Below, piece after piece: positions 33,057 through 44,040 of a stretch of DNA of 64,000 nucleotides (positions within the stretch are counted from its first letter, which is position 1; every line of letters begins with the position of its first letter). This stretch comes from Cryptomeria japonica (Eukaryota; Streptophyta; Pinopsida; Cupressales; Cupressaceae), in NCBI RefSeq assembly GCF_030272615.1, contig NC_081409.1:874378594-874442593 (forward strand), read 5' to 3'. The notes under the pieces were generated by a model. The model ran no database searches. It was not told the DNA's origin and was given only the letters and a program-made list of their open reading frames with translations. The translations under genes and the position numbers were made by a program.

Positions 33057-33597
33057 GCATGTGTGCACATGTTGATTCAAAGAAAATTGTCGGATATGTC
33101 CATGTCGTGTGTCAAGATGTTGATATGATGATGTCATGCCCCAGTTTTGACAAATGATATTGATGATGCCCCCTTGGGAGATGAATCAAGTTTTTTGAAA
33201 AATTTGTTGATTTGATAATCATTTTTTAGTTGATTGCATTTTTAAAATTTGACTGTGTTGAATGCATATTGTTTGATTCATCTCCCGAAAATGATGTTTG
33301 ATAGGGTTAAAAGTGAGAAAAATGAGCAAAATACATGCCCCACCTAGTAACCCTAGTTGAATTTTACCCTATAAAAGGTAAAAAGTGATTTCATTTGGAT
33401 TATTTGCACCTTTTGACTTCTTGTGAGAGTGACAAAAACTTTAGTTCCCTGTGCTTCTCACCATTTCGAGCACATTAGCTAATACCGGAGGCTTGCCACA
33501 TATGGTCCACCTGTAAGTCATCTTAATTTTGCCTTGTTTGTTTTTTGTTTTGTCGATTTTAGTCACATTTTTTATTTTTTGCTTTGAATTTTTGTGG
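33057..33597. other. 3' untranslated part of G2
   Basis: No gene seen. T-rich with ATGATGCCCCC(T)TGGGAGAT, a block also present in G1 at 5692-5712, so it is conserved 3' non-coding sequence of the group. Confidence 0.6.
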
Positions 33598-33908
33598 TTT
33601 AGCGCGTAGGACTCCTTTCCTAGCGCATACAATACAAAATTCAGCACATAGGGTTGTTTAGCTAGGGTAGTGTTTGGAAGTCATCTTGCAGCACGTCATA
33701 GGTTTAGGGTAGCACATAGGGATAACAGGGTAGTGCATGCGGGGAATAGGGTAGTGCATAGGGTTAACCTAGCGCATAGGGTTGTTAGGTTAACACGATG
33801 GAGGATTTGGGTAGCGCACAGAGTAAAGGTCTTAGTGCATAGCCGAGTTTAGCTAGTGCATAGGTGGTAGCATAGTGTGTGGGAGGGTTATCTTAGCACG
33901 TGAGTAGG
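33598..33908. repeat. 21-bp repeat array with TAGCGCATA core (3' end of G2)
   Basis: Twelve or more degenerate units with 21-base spacing, core TAGCGCATAGGGTT on the plus strand (33777, 33819, 33837 and others). The core is the reverse complement of the TATGCGCTA core in the two leader arrays at 55230 and 57105, so one element carries the repeat in opposite orientations at its two ends. Confidence 0.88.
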
Positions 33909-34300
33909 AAAAATAGCTAGAAAGAAGTGGGAAGATTACGTTGTGAAGAAAAATAGATGAGGGAGATGATTTAGGGGTGAATAGGTGCATGTTGAGCTGT
34001 GTCAAGGTCGTGCCTGTTGTCTTAATGTCTATTTTTCCTGTTTTGATATGGATTGCCAACTTGAGTGTTTATTTTTGATGAGGATCTTGATGTTCTTTCG
34101 ATATGGATCTTTGATTTTTTCCTTGCAATTGAATTTGATGTCTGATATGAGTTTTGATTCATGATTTCTGATATGGTTCCCGATATGATTTTCAAGATAT
34201 GGATTTGTGAGTTGCTTGCGTTATGAGTCTTTGAGTTTGATTTCTCGATATGGTTCTTGCGATATGGATTTTTTTATTTTAGATGTGGTTCTTGATTGTT

Positions 34301-34663
34301 GATATGGAACTTGATTTGATATTTCTTTGTTTCAAGTTGCTTTTGATTTCGACATGGGATTTGATTTTTGATATGGAACTTGATTTGATATTTCATTGTT
34401 TCAAGTTGCTTTTGATTTAGATATGGGATTTAATTTTTGATATGGAACTTGATTTGATATTTCGTTGTTTCAAGTTGCTTTTGATTTCGATATGGGATTT
34501 GTTTTTCGATATGGAACTTGATTTGATATTTCATTGTTTCAAGATGTTTTTGATTACGATATGAGATTTCATTTTTGATATGGAACTTGATTTGATATTT
34601 CATTGTTTCAAGTTAGTTTTTATTTTGATATGGGATTTGATTTTCGATATGGAACTAATGTTG
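34301..34663. repeat. 69-bp tandem repeat, five units
   Basis: Units start at 34301, 34370, 34439, 34508, 34577 and a partial one at 34646, each opening GATATGGAACTTGATTTGAT. Degenerate forms extend left to about 34080. Confidence 0.92.
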
Positions 34664-36730
34664 GACATTTGTTGCTTTGCAGGCACAGGTTGGCATACTC
34701 CAGTCATGAGAGCGATTTCTGAGACCATGGTCCTTGATTCTGCATTTGACACAGGCGGATAGAGATGTTATTGAGAGGTGTGGTTTATCCTCTTTGTTGG
34801 ACATGCCTCAGTGTATCATTAACTGAGGTTTGCTGACAGCTTTGGCAAAGAGGTGGCATAGTGACACGAACACCTTTCACTTGGCTACTGGTGAGATAAC
34901 AGTCACTCCTAAGGACTGTTATTGAATTCTGCAGATTCCAATGATTGGGGCACTATTGCCATATGAGCAGATGGAGGAGGATGGGATAGAGGCTCTTTTC
35001 TAGATATAAGATCCATCGGTAGGAGTTCATAGATTTTTATTATGCTCCACTACCCTCTATACTAGCAGATTTTGTAGGTGGATTCTTGTGTCCCAACCAT
35101 AGGTCAAAGGGACTGGCAGTGGGCTAGGGATTGGTGTTGGAGAACATGGTGATATAGGGACATAGGTTCGCTTGGGGATCATGTATGTTATCAAACCTAT
35201 ACAGGGATCTACACTAGGTAGTGTATCTAGGATACACAAGTTTATCAACCTAGGTCAAATTACTACAGATGTGGGCTTGGGAGCACATTCCTGCAATGAG
35301 GCCACTTGCAGATAGGGATAGGTTGATTGGTCAAGCCTTGCATATGGGTATACAGGTATAGATGTCTAGCATAATCTAGGAAAACTAGAGCATTGGAGGA
35401 GGGTGTTGGATGATATTGATATGGTCATTTGGAGACTGTATATTGATTGCAAGGTATGGGCTGAGGATGGGCTAGAGATGCCCTATGTTTACATGTCGAG
35501 ATACCTGATTGGGTGGACGCCTTTTATCATTTAAAGGTTATTGCATAGCTAAGTTTAGTGGTAGTATGGTCGACAATAGGGTATACCATAGGGAGCATGC
35601 TTATATGCTCGTCAAAGACAGGATGTGCCAGAGTGGGGTCCGGCTATTGATAGTGCAGTGGCTGTGGAGGAGTACATGCATTTGGCTGGATAGATATGGG
35701 ATTATGGGTTTGGAGTGGTGGATGTTGGGATGACGGAGGAGTTTGCAGCATTCTTTGTGGCCCATGTCATGGCATGGATATCAGATCCGGAAGAGATGAT
35801 TCTTGCCTTTGACGATGATGAGGATGAGTAGCTAGAGAGGCTAGTGAGATGGAGAGAGGAGGGAGAGGAGATAGAGGAGGGATATGGAGATGATGGAGGA
35901 GATGATAGGGGAGATGGGAGGGGAGGTGGTAGAAGGATATGGGGAGATAGAGGAGGGGATGGAGGAGATAGAGGGAGGATTGGAGGAGGGGATGGGGGAG
36001 GAGGGGAGATGGGGGGAGGAGAGGAGATAGAGGGGGAGATGGGAGGGGATATGGAGGAGATGGGGGGAGGATTGGATTAGTCAGATGACCAAGTGGTGAT
36101 GGAGGTAGGGGAGGTTTTGGTTCTTGGAGCTGGTGGGGTTGGCAGAGTAGGCGAGGTGCTAGTAGCTGTGGGTGGCATAGAGGAGTTTAGGCGGTAGACC
36201 CAACGGAGGAGATAAGATGTTTTACCTCCACCAGGGCCTAGGACAGGGAGAGGTAGCATTACCACCTAGGTACTAGTGAAGATTAGGGTACCATCACATC
36301 GACAGGATTCACAGATTCAAGTGTTGCATGTTATAGTGTAGGAGTTGTAGGCTCAGGTACTAGCTCAGTAGCATCAGATTACATAGATTACTGTAGAGAG
36401 AGATACAATGATAGAGTGTGTAGGTCGAGCAAAGGAGCTAGCAGAGAGACTATAGAGAGCTATGGTCAATTCCCCTATGAGAGACACACTGAGGGAGATA
36501 TGGTATGCAACCATGGCGGTTGAGTACTATAGGTAGCTATATGAGGATCTAGTCCCTAGAGAGCAAAGGGCTCCTAGTTTTATTGCTATTCGATCAGCTT
36601 AGAGTCAGTCAAGGATAGAGAGAAGAGGTGTTACAGGGCCTTCTCGACGTGATCCATTGAGAGATTCAGGAGCTGGGGCATCTACTGCGAGACCATCAGC
36701 CTCAAGAGATAGTCATACCTGAGAGAATTG
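34664..36730 (+). pseudogene. Decayed plant mobile domain (PMD) gene, antisense in G2
   Basis: Plus strand, opposite to G2 coding. The frame from 34764 gives IERCGLSSLLDMPQC, LTALAKRWHSDTNTFHLATG (residues about 20-45) and EITVTPKDCY. Later frames give ADFVGGFLCPNHRSKG, WGSCMLSNLYRDLH and LLQMWAWEHIPAMRPLADRD. This succession is that of the PMD (MAIN/MAIL-type, aminotransferase-like) domain, known from plant nuclear proteins and also carried by plant transposons. An acidic tail, a GGA-rich segment and a C-terminal helical part (36370-36600) follow. Many stops and frameshifts; no intron recognised. Likely captured cargo of the element group. Confidence 0.82.
35840..36075 (+). repeat. Purine-only GGA/GAT-rich tract
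   Basis: About 230 bases of nearly pure A/G with some T: GGAGGGAGAGGAGATAGAGG and similar. Encodes an Asp/Gly/Glu-rich tail in the PMD frame. Strand asymmetry and GGG runs could allow triplex or quadruplex structures. Confidence 0.8.
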
Positions 36731-36800
36731 TCTCTATTTTGTATTTTGTATTGTATTTTGACAAACATGACATCCTTTGTATATTTTGACCATTTTTGAG

Positions 36801-36826
36801 ATATATATATATATATATATATATAT
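36801..36826. repeat. (AT)13 microsatellite
   Basis: Uninterrupted AT dinucleotide run of 26 bases in the 3' region of G2. Confidence 0.97.
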
Positions 36827-37010
36827 GACACCAATTTTCTGATCCACATGTGATGTGTTTATGGATGATGATTTATGCATTGATATGATGTTTCTATGAT
36901 GATGATGTGATGCTTTCGATAAATTCTTTTGATTTGATATTGATTGATGATGATTGATGATGAAGATGCAATGATATAATGATAGGTTTTTGTGATGACC
37001 TATTTGATTT

Positions 37011-37312
37011 GTGAGATGTATCTTGAAAATGAGATGTATGATAATGATATGTGGTGAGATGTATCTTGAAAATGAGATGTATGATAATGATATTTTGTGA
37101 GATGTATCTTGAAAATGAGATGTATGATAATGATATGTTGTGAGATGTATCTTGAAAATGAGATGTATGATAATGATATGTTGTGAGATGCATCTTGAAA
37201 ATGAGATGTATGGTAATGATATGATGTGAGATGTATCTTGAAAATGAGATGTATGATAATGATATGATGTGAGATGTATCTTGAAAATGAGATGTATGAT
37301 AATGATAATGAA
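37011..37312. repeat. 43-bp tandem repeat, seven units
   Basis: Units start at 37011, 37054, 37097, 37140, 37183, 37226 and 37269, with core GTGAGATGTATCTTGAAAAT and only a few differences. Minus-strand open frames through it give repeated SYISFSRYIS-type peptides, an artefact of the repeat. Confidence 0.95.
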
Positions 37313-38665
37313 ACTAATGCAAGTTTTAAAATGATATGCAACTAAATGCAAGTTTTAAAATGATATGCAACTAATTAATCACCCTCTTTTTCTTTTTTTC
37401 ATTCCTATATAGTCACATGTTTTTGCTTTGTTTTTGTTTATCATCATTGAGCTTTTGATATGTTGAAAGTTTATACAAGCATAATGGCATAATTGAACCA
37501 TACCGACCTGAGAAAAACTTACATGGATTTTGATATTGCAAGATGGCACAAGCGTCGAGGTATTATTGAACCAAGACGACCTGAGTGCTTCTTGCATATA
37601 AACAGACAAAATTTAACCATTTGGATGCACAAAGTGGAACAATGTCTTTGGTGATATGTTTTGAATCATGTCTCAAGACAAGATTTGCATAGTACAAGTG
37701 ATCACCTTACAGACAAAAAACCAAAAAATATTAGACCCTCCGGCCACTTTCTCTAGCTCAAGGCCACTTTCTCTAGCTCGATGCATCATTGAGAAAATTT
37801 AGGAGATCCAATAAGTCAAAAAGTTCAAATGCAAAATAGTCAAAAATTCATGCAAGATGTAAACATATTATATTTCAGAAAATCATCCATCATGTGTGTT
37901 GAAGTTGTTTTTTATTAAGGAAAATTAGGTTTTAAGGGACCCAAAACCTACTTACATAACATAGAGATAAGCAATAGAGAAACTAGAGAAGACAGAACAA
38001 AGAGAGAAAGGCTGCAAAAGAACAACATAAAGAACAACAACCAAAGAAAAGAACAACAAAAGGCCACGAGAGACTGGCACACCTAAAACAAAATTACATT
38101 TTAGATGAAAATCTTTATAGTCTCTTCTGTATCCTTGACTAGCATCATCATCGCATTAGCTACCTCTTTCAGGTCTTTATTTTCCTGCATCTGTTGATTG
38201 CCTTTGGTCTTTATATGTGTTGATTTTGTTAATTGGGTCAGTGTTGTGTTTTCTCGGTTGTTTGTGCTTTAGCTTGATAGGATTTGTTTAGCATGCTACG
38301 ATTCTTGTTTGCTTGAAGTCAGATGAATGTTTCCCCTTGTTATAGATACTGATCAATGCGGATATGTACAATGATTACCAAGCCATGATGGGATATAATG
38401 AACTGATCTTCAGATAAGCAAGGACATTGACTATGCTAAGTATGTCCAGGATAATGTTGGGTATAAAGTGTTGGGCGATGGCCATGAGTTATGACTTCGA
38501 ATGCAAAAAGATATGAGTAATGATAGATAGAGAAGTTGTTCCTCACAAATAGTGCCTGTTACTAGGTTTTCACCATTTTTTTTATTGCACCTTTTTGTTG
38601 TTTTGATTTTTTTGTTATTTTTCTGATTTTTTGTATTTTTCACTTTTTTTGTGCATTAGACCACT
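37313..38665. other. Non-coding 3' region of G2
   Basis: No gene. 37450-37690 and 38540-38660 are the blocks shared with G1 (7720-7960 and 8480-8600), e.g. CACAAGCGTCGAGGTAT against CACAAGCATCGAGGTAT. 37900-38100 is A-rich and has no partner in G1. Confidence 0.65.
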
Positions 38666-39823
38666 CAAGTATAGAATTTCTTTAGATGGATGTTGTTGGT
38701 TGGTTTGTTGAACACATATACCTCTGAAGTTGTAATTTGATAGGCACCAGATCCATAGGTTGGTATTATGACATAGGGACCCAACTAGTTAGGTTCAAAT
38801 TTCCCCTTCTTTTCTCGATCCTTTTGATTTCTAGGATTCTCTTTGAGTATGAGATCATCAACTTTGAAAATCCTAGGGATGACTTTGTGGTTGTAGCTTC
38901 TACACATGCACTACTGGTATGCTTTGAGGTGAGTATAGGCATGTTGGCATTTTTCATCCAGAAGCTCGAGTTCTTGCAATTTGTTGACCTGATACTCCTC
39001 ATCTAGAATGAGGCCTTTTAAAGATACTCTGAGTGATGGAATTTCTACCTCAAGAGGTAAAATTGCTTTTCATCCATACACCAATGAATATGGCGTAGCT
39101 CCCGTAGGTGTCTGCATGCTAGTCCTATATGCCTAGAGTGACGGATTGAGTTGCACATGCCAATCCTTTCCTGCGTCATTTACTATCTTCTTTAGGATTT
39201 TCAATATTGTTTTATTTGATGCCTCTGCTTGACCATTCCCTTGTGGGTAGTAAGGTGTAGAGAAATGATGTTGGATTTTGAATTGTTCACATATTTCTTG
39301 TACATCCTGATTTTTGAAGGGACGCTCGTTGTCTATTATAATAGAAATGGGGATGCCATATCTACAAATTAGGTAATTGAGAATAAAAGAGGTGATTTGC
39401 TTTCCAGTTACTATGGTCATTGGGACTGCTCCAATCCATTTTGTAAAATATTTTGTTGTAGTGATAATGAACTTGTGTCCATTTGAAGAGGAAGGATGTA
39501 TTTTTCCAACTAAATCAAGTCCTCATTGATAGAAAGGCCAAGAAGTTGTAAATGGCTGCAATTCCTATGCTGGTGCATGGATAAGATTCATGGATTTGGC
39601 ATTTAGGATATTTCTTGGCAAATTGATAAGAGTCTTTCTCCATTGTCGGCCAATAATATCCCATTCTCAAAAGTTTTTTAGCGAGAGTAGGACCACTTGA
39701 ATGTGTGCCACAGATACCCTGGTGAAGCTCATGTAAAGAACAGTCAGATTCATTAGGATCAAGGCAACAAACAAGAGTACCATCTAGACCTCAACGGTAA
39801 AGGGTATTAGCAGTTAAGGTATA
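38666..39823 (-). pseudogene. Gypsy integrase of G2
   Basis: Minus strand. Zinc-binding part at 39560-39760 (LHQGICGTHSSGPTLAKKLL, YYWPTMEKDSYQFAKK), core at 39133-39540 with LDLVGKIHPSSS (first Asp), SIIIDNERPFKNQDV (second Asp) and PYYPQGNGQAEASNKTI (Glu), then a C-terminal part to 38670 with GNLNLTSWVP-type strand. All three catalytic acids are visible, but stops and frameshifts (for instance at 39530) break the frame. Confidence 0.88.
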
Positions 39824-40430
39824 CTAGGCGGCTTTCCAGATAAAGTTGTGTCTTTTATTCCAAGATAGGTCAATGGGTAGGGTATTGATTTTAAGATACT
39901 CATATATTGTCCCGTATAAAGGAGAGTCTGAATTGGTTAAGGCATAGATAACATGAGATGCAGAATTGTCATAGGCTGGGGAAAACATTTGCTCTACCAG
40001 AAACTCATAATGAATTTGTTGCTCTGGATTTTGTAGTAGTGAAGCAATAGTAGCTATTGAATTGACTGCTTTGTTGTCCAACCTTGGTATTTTCTTGAAG
40101 GTGATGTGTACAAAATACTGTTTGAGGTCATCTACCATTCTTTTGTATGGCAACAACTTGTCATCTTTTGTTTGATATTCATTGTTAATCTGATTTATAA
40201 CCAGTTGGGAATCTCCATAGACCTTCAATTTCATGATTCTCCATTCCACGACCATTTTGATTCCTGTGACCAATGCTTCATACTCATCAATGTTATTTGT
40301 GCATGGAAACATGAGTCTATATGATCTTGGTATGGTGTGTCCTTCAAGAGTGATGAACAAGATGCTGACACCTGAGCCATGTTGAGTGTAGGAACCATCA
40401 AATTACAAGGTCCATTGCTTGGTGGTAACA
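39824..40430 (-). pseudogene. Second, archaeal-type RNase H of G2
   Basis: Open piece 39824-40360: NIDEYEALVTGIKMVVEWRI, KVYGDSQLVINQINNEYQ, FKKIPRLDNKAVNSIATIAS. Upstream, FDGSYTQHGSG at about 40380-40400 gives the first catalytic Asp, after a stop where the family has Tyr. The E-S-D-D pattern and its position after a complete gypsy RNase H identify the extra domain typical of Tat/Ogre elements. Near complete, inactivated by the N-terminal stop. Confidence 0.85.
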
Positions 40431-40739
40431 ATAAGGACATCCCTATCTTGAAATTCGACCTCCATTAGTTTCTTATCTGGTAGTGGTGCTTCAGCTAATT
40501 GATTTTCAATTACTTATCCCTTGATAGCCCGACGCTTTGTTTATTAGATATCAAATTTACTGAGAATCATGACCCATTTAGGTAGTCTTCCTGTGAGAGC
40601 TGCTTTGCTGAGTAAATACTTGAGAGGATCATTTTTTTCTACTAGCTTGATTGTGTGAGCTAGCATGTAATGTCAAAAAATTTGAGAGGCAAATACCACA
40701 GCTAAACAAGCCTTCTCAATAAATGTGTAATTCAGCTGG
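40431..40739 (-). pseudogene. C-terminal part of first RNase H of G2 and connection
   Basis: Minus strand LNYTFIEKACLAVVFASQIF, MLAHTIKLVEKNDPLKYLLSKAALTGRLPKW, MILSKFD: the end of the gypsy-type RNase H and the tether to the second one. It is the continuation of 41798-42009 across a DNA-element insertion. Confidence 0.8.
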
Positions 40740-40749
40740 GTGAACTCAC
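40740..40749. repeat. Target-site duplication of the inverted-repeat element (left)
   Basis: GTGAACTCAC at 40740-40749 and again at 41788-41797. Because the ends can be drawn as CAATAATGG..., the duplication could also be counted as 8 or 9 bases. Confidence 0.8.
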
Positions 40750-41787
40750 AATAATGGTTCCCACTTTTTTGCCACTTTTGACATTGAGATGAACATTTTT
40801 AAAATAATCTTCAACTTCTGACAACTATAAATTTTAAACTATTAATAATTTGAAGATGATGTAAATTAGTGATTTGTAGCATTTTGTCTCTAGATTATAT
40901 TTTTTTTTTTTCAAATATTTTTGAAGATTTAAAAAAAAAAAATTCCATCTCCCTTGAAAAGTAATTTTTTATAGCAAACTACATTTTTAAGAGCGATGTG
41001 CCTCCCAAAAAGCATAAATTTTTTTCTATAAATGATTAAAACCCAATTCTTTCAAATTTTGGTTTGTAACATCAATATCCAAGGCTTGCAGTTGGTTTGA
41101 TAGTGATATGTTGAATATTTTTCATTTTATTAAGTTTTGAAGTCCGACTAATTATATTTTAGACATAGGTGTACATTTGAACACAAAACTTGTTCTATAT
41201 ATATCGAAATTCCAAAAAAAAAAATTGTTAGAAAGAAGACATCAATACGTAGGGTATATAGATATTTTTCAAATTTTTTGTGAATTAGTTTACTATTTTT
41301 TCCAATGTGTTGAACAAAGAAATTCTTGTTTGGTGAAAAACCTATGCTTGGTAAAATTAAAAAAACAAGTTCATAATAAACTCAATATGTAATAAAATTA
41401 TAGTCATTAGAAATCTTGCTTCAAGGACTACCATACTACATTTTGGGTTGTCAAGATAGTTCTATTTGAGCCTTCAACAAGAGGTTTGAAGGCAAAAATC
41501 TGCAAAAAATTGTAGAAAGTTTTAGAGAAGTGTAAAAAAAGGGGTTCAAACGAAGGGGGGTTTGAATGAAGGGGGGTTCGAGAAAACCCCCTAATATAAT
41601 TAAAAATCAACATAAACAAGTGTTAAAGGTGTTTCGCTAGAAAGAGGGGGTTCTAGCAAAGTGGTGGGTTCAAGTGAACCCTAAAAGGTAGCTCATTCGA
41701 ACACCCCCACTTCACTCGAACCGCCTCCAATTTTTTTCTTCCTACCATCATGTTTTTCCTTTGTGGGTGAAAGTGGGAACCATTATT
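40750..41787. mobile_element. Non-autonomous DNA transposon with terminal inverted repeats
   Basis: 1038-bp insert in the first RNase H of G2. Terminal inverted repeats of about 18 bases: AATAATGGTTCCCACTTT at the left and its complement at 41770-41787. Flanked by a 8-10 bp direct duplication, which fits hAT-like (8) or Mutator-like (9-10) classes. No transposase: interior is AT-rich, with two GGGGGGTTTGAATGAAGG-type repeats near 41540-41580. Removal leaves the RNase H frame continuous. Confidence 0.85.
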
Positions 41788-43081
41788 GTGAACTCACCTA
41801 GCTCATATCCATTTAATGTTCTACTGATGTAATAAATAGCTTGTTCCTTGCCTTCTTGATCTTCTTGTTCTAACAGGGCCCCTAATGATATGTTCGTTAT
41901 TGATATGTAGAGAATAAGTGGCTTCCCTGCTATTGGTGGTACTAGAACTGGTGGGTTCATTAGATATTGCTTGATTTGATAAAACGATTCTGCACACTTG
42001 TCTTCCCATCTGAATGGTATGTTTTTATGTAGAAAATGATTGAATAGTAGACTTTTATCTACTAATTGGGCTATGAATTGTCTGATAGACTGTAGCCTTC
42101 CTTATAGAGATCTGAGTTGGCTAATGTTCTTGGGAGGTGGAATCAACATGATAGCCTATACCTTCACTGGATCTACTTCAATGCTTTTTTCTAACACAAT
42201 ATAGCCAAATAATTTGCCCAATGTCACCCCAAAGACAAACTTCTTAGGGTTTAGCCTAACTTGGAATTTCTCTAATCTTTGAAAGATTTTATCTAATATG
42301 CCCAGATGTTCTACCCAGGTAAATGACTTAGCTAGTAAATCATCCACATAGTCCTCCATGAAGGTATACATCATATCATGAAAGATTATCTTCATTTCTC
42401 TTTGATAAGTTGCCCCAGCATTCTTCAAGCCAAAAGGCATGACATTCCAACAATACGTTCCCCAAGGACAGGTGAATGCTATTTTATCTTGATCCTCTAG
42501 AGCTATCTTGATTTGATTATAACTAGAGAAACCATCCATTAATGATAGCATTGCATGACATGCTGTGAGGTCTACAATTATGTTGATGCTGGGCAAAGGA
42601 AACTCATCCTTTGGACAGGCTTTGTTAACATCCCTAAAATTGTACATATCCCGATGCATCCATCTGGTTTTGAAACTGGCACAATGTTTGAAATCCATTC
42701 AGCATAGTCTATAGGTCGAATAAATCCGATGTCTAATAGCTTCTTTAGTTCAACTTTGACCATTAATGCTACATGTGGATTCATATTTCTTAACTTTTGC
42801 TTGACTAGCTTATCTCCTGGAGCAATAGATAAATGATGCTTGATTAAGTTTGGATCTATCCCGAGCATATCTGCATAGAACCAAGCAAAATTGATTTTCT
42901 TTTCTTTGAAGAATATGATAAACTCTGGTTTTTCTTCTTCTATCAGTGATTCTACTAGGTGTATGTTTTTAGCTGCTTCTGTTGTACCAATGTTGATTGA
43001 TTGGCAATCGCTCCTAATAGTGTTCAGGAAGAGTGTCAAGTCTCCCATCCTTAGGTGCCTTAAAAATATTTTCACCCTCAA
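41788..43081 (-). pseudogene. Gypsy reverse transcriptase and start of RNase H of G2
   Basis: Minus strand. RT from about 43081: KHHLSIAPGDKLVKQKLRNM, VELKKLLDIGFIRPIDYAEW, NIVPVSKPDG, a frame change near 42620, then FRDVNKACPKDEFPLPSINI, LSLMDGFSSYNQIKIALEDQ (first Asp), PFGLKNAGATYQR, and MEDYVDDLLAKS with intact YVDD (42339-42350). RNase H follows: AGKPLILYISITNISLGALL, EQAIYYISRTLNGYELGEF, where the inverted-repeat element interrupts. Catalytic residues are intact but at least one frameshift is present. Confidence 0.93.
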
Positions 43082-43740
43082 ATGGGTCCTTTATTTTGAC
43101 TTTTTTGTGATCTAGTGCTGCCGTTGACTACTTTTCAGCATTAGATCCTTTATTTCTTTCATTTTTGCGACTGAGAGACTTGGCACCCTCCCCGATTGCA
43201 GATATCGTTATTTTGTTTGCTAGTAGAGTCTATTTCTGGGTTGATAGTACATAGGTAATGGATAATAGATTTTTTCATCTAGGAAAATAGGTATGTCATG
43301 GTGTTCAAGTTCATCCCAATCTATGAGATTAGGAAATACGAGCAGTTAAGAGTTAATGGGTGGGTCAAGGTCAGCTACGGTAAGTGTCATGATAGAGGTA
43401 TCATTAAGGTTGTCTATGAGATTGGTTAATTTAATGATATTGTTGAGGTCTTCGATGGTATCATCTTCCATGTAGACTTTCTCATAGTGTCTTTGCTCAT
43501 TTTCCTTAGCTTTGTAGATATGTTGTGGACCAAATTCAAGTAATCTAGTCTCTGCGCCTTGTCCTTCCTAAGGATGGGGTGTATGAATAGCACCTTCAGG
43601 GATATCTTTAGTAATATTTGAATAGTTGCCCCATTCATAGTCATTAGAATCAGTTTCAAAAGGATTGTCCCAGAGTCTTTCAGTGCCGCTTGTTGCCAGT
43701 AATTTGAGTATTGGGATTGTTTCCTTTTAGATCCACAAAA
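43082..43740 (-). pseudogene. Protease-RT linker of G2
   Basis: Minus strand homologous to G1 9559-10320: VFPNLIDWDELEHHDIPIF, TSIMTLTVADLDP, KNNP/ERLWDNPF-type motifs, leading into the LRHLRMGDLTLF motif just before RT. Stops present. It ends near 43740 where the foreign 6-kb block begins. Confidence 0.75.
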
Positions 43741-44040
43741 TCTTCAAGGTTTCAGTTTTTTATTTGCTTCTGAGGGTTATCTTTCTAAGGGTTTAGGGTT
43801 TTTCAATCTCAATTTTTCATCTTGTAAGCCTTGCATTTATTTTTACTCGTTACCTTTTTCCACTTAAGTGGAAGGGTCAGTCCGTCGTTAGAAAGGGCAT
43901 TCCTTTTAAGGTCTTTGCCTAGGCAGGTTATAACATTTTATTTCACTTATCACCCTTTTCCTAAGTTTTATTTCTATTTTATTTGTCTACTGGGTTTTGT
44001 AATGCTCGTGCAAGTTCTTGTTGATCCATTGGTTGGTGTT

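Noticed and set aside
36734-37351. Minus-strand open frame of about 205 codons
   Set aside because: Runs through the 43-bp tandem repeat; the repeated SYISFSRYIS-type peptide and overlapping alternative frames show it is a product of the repeat.
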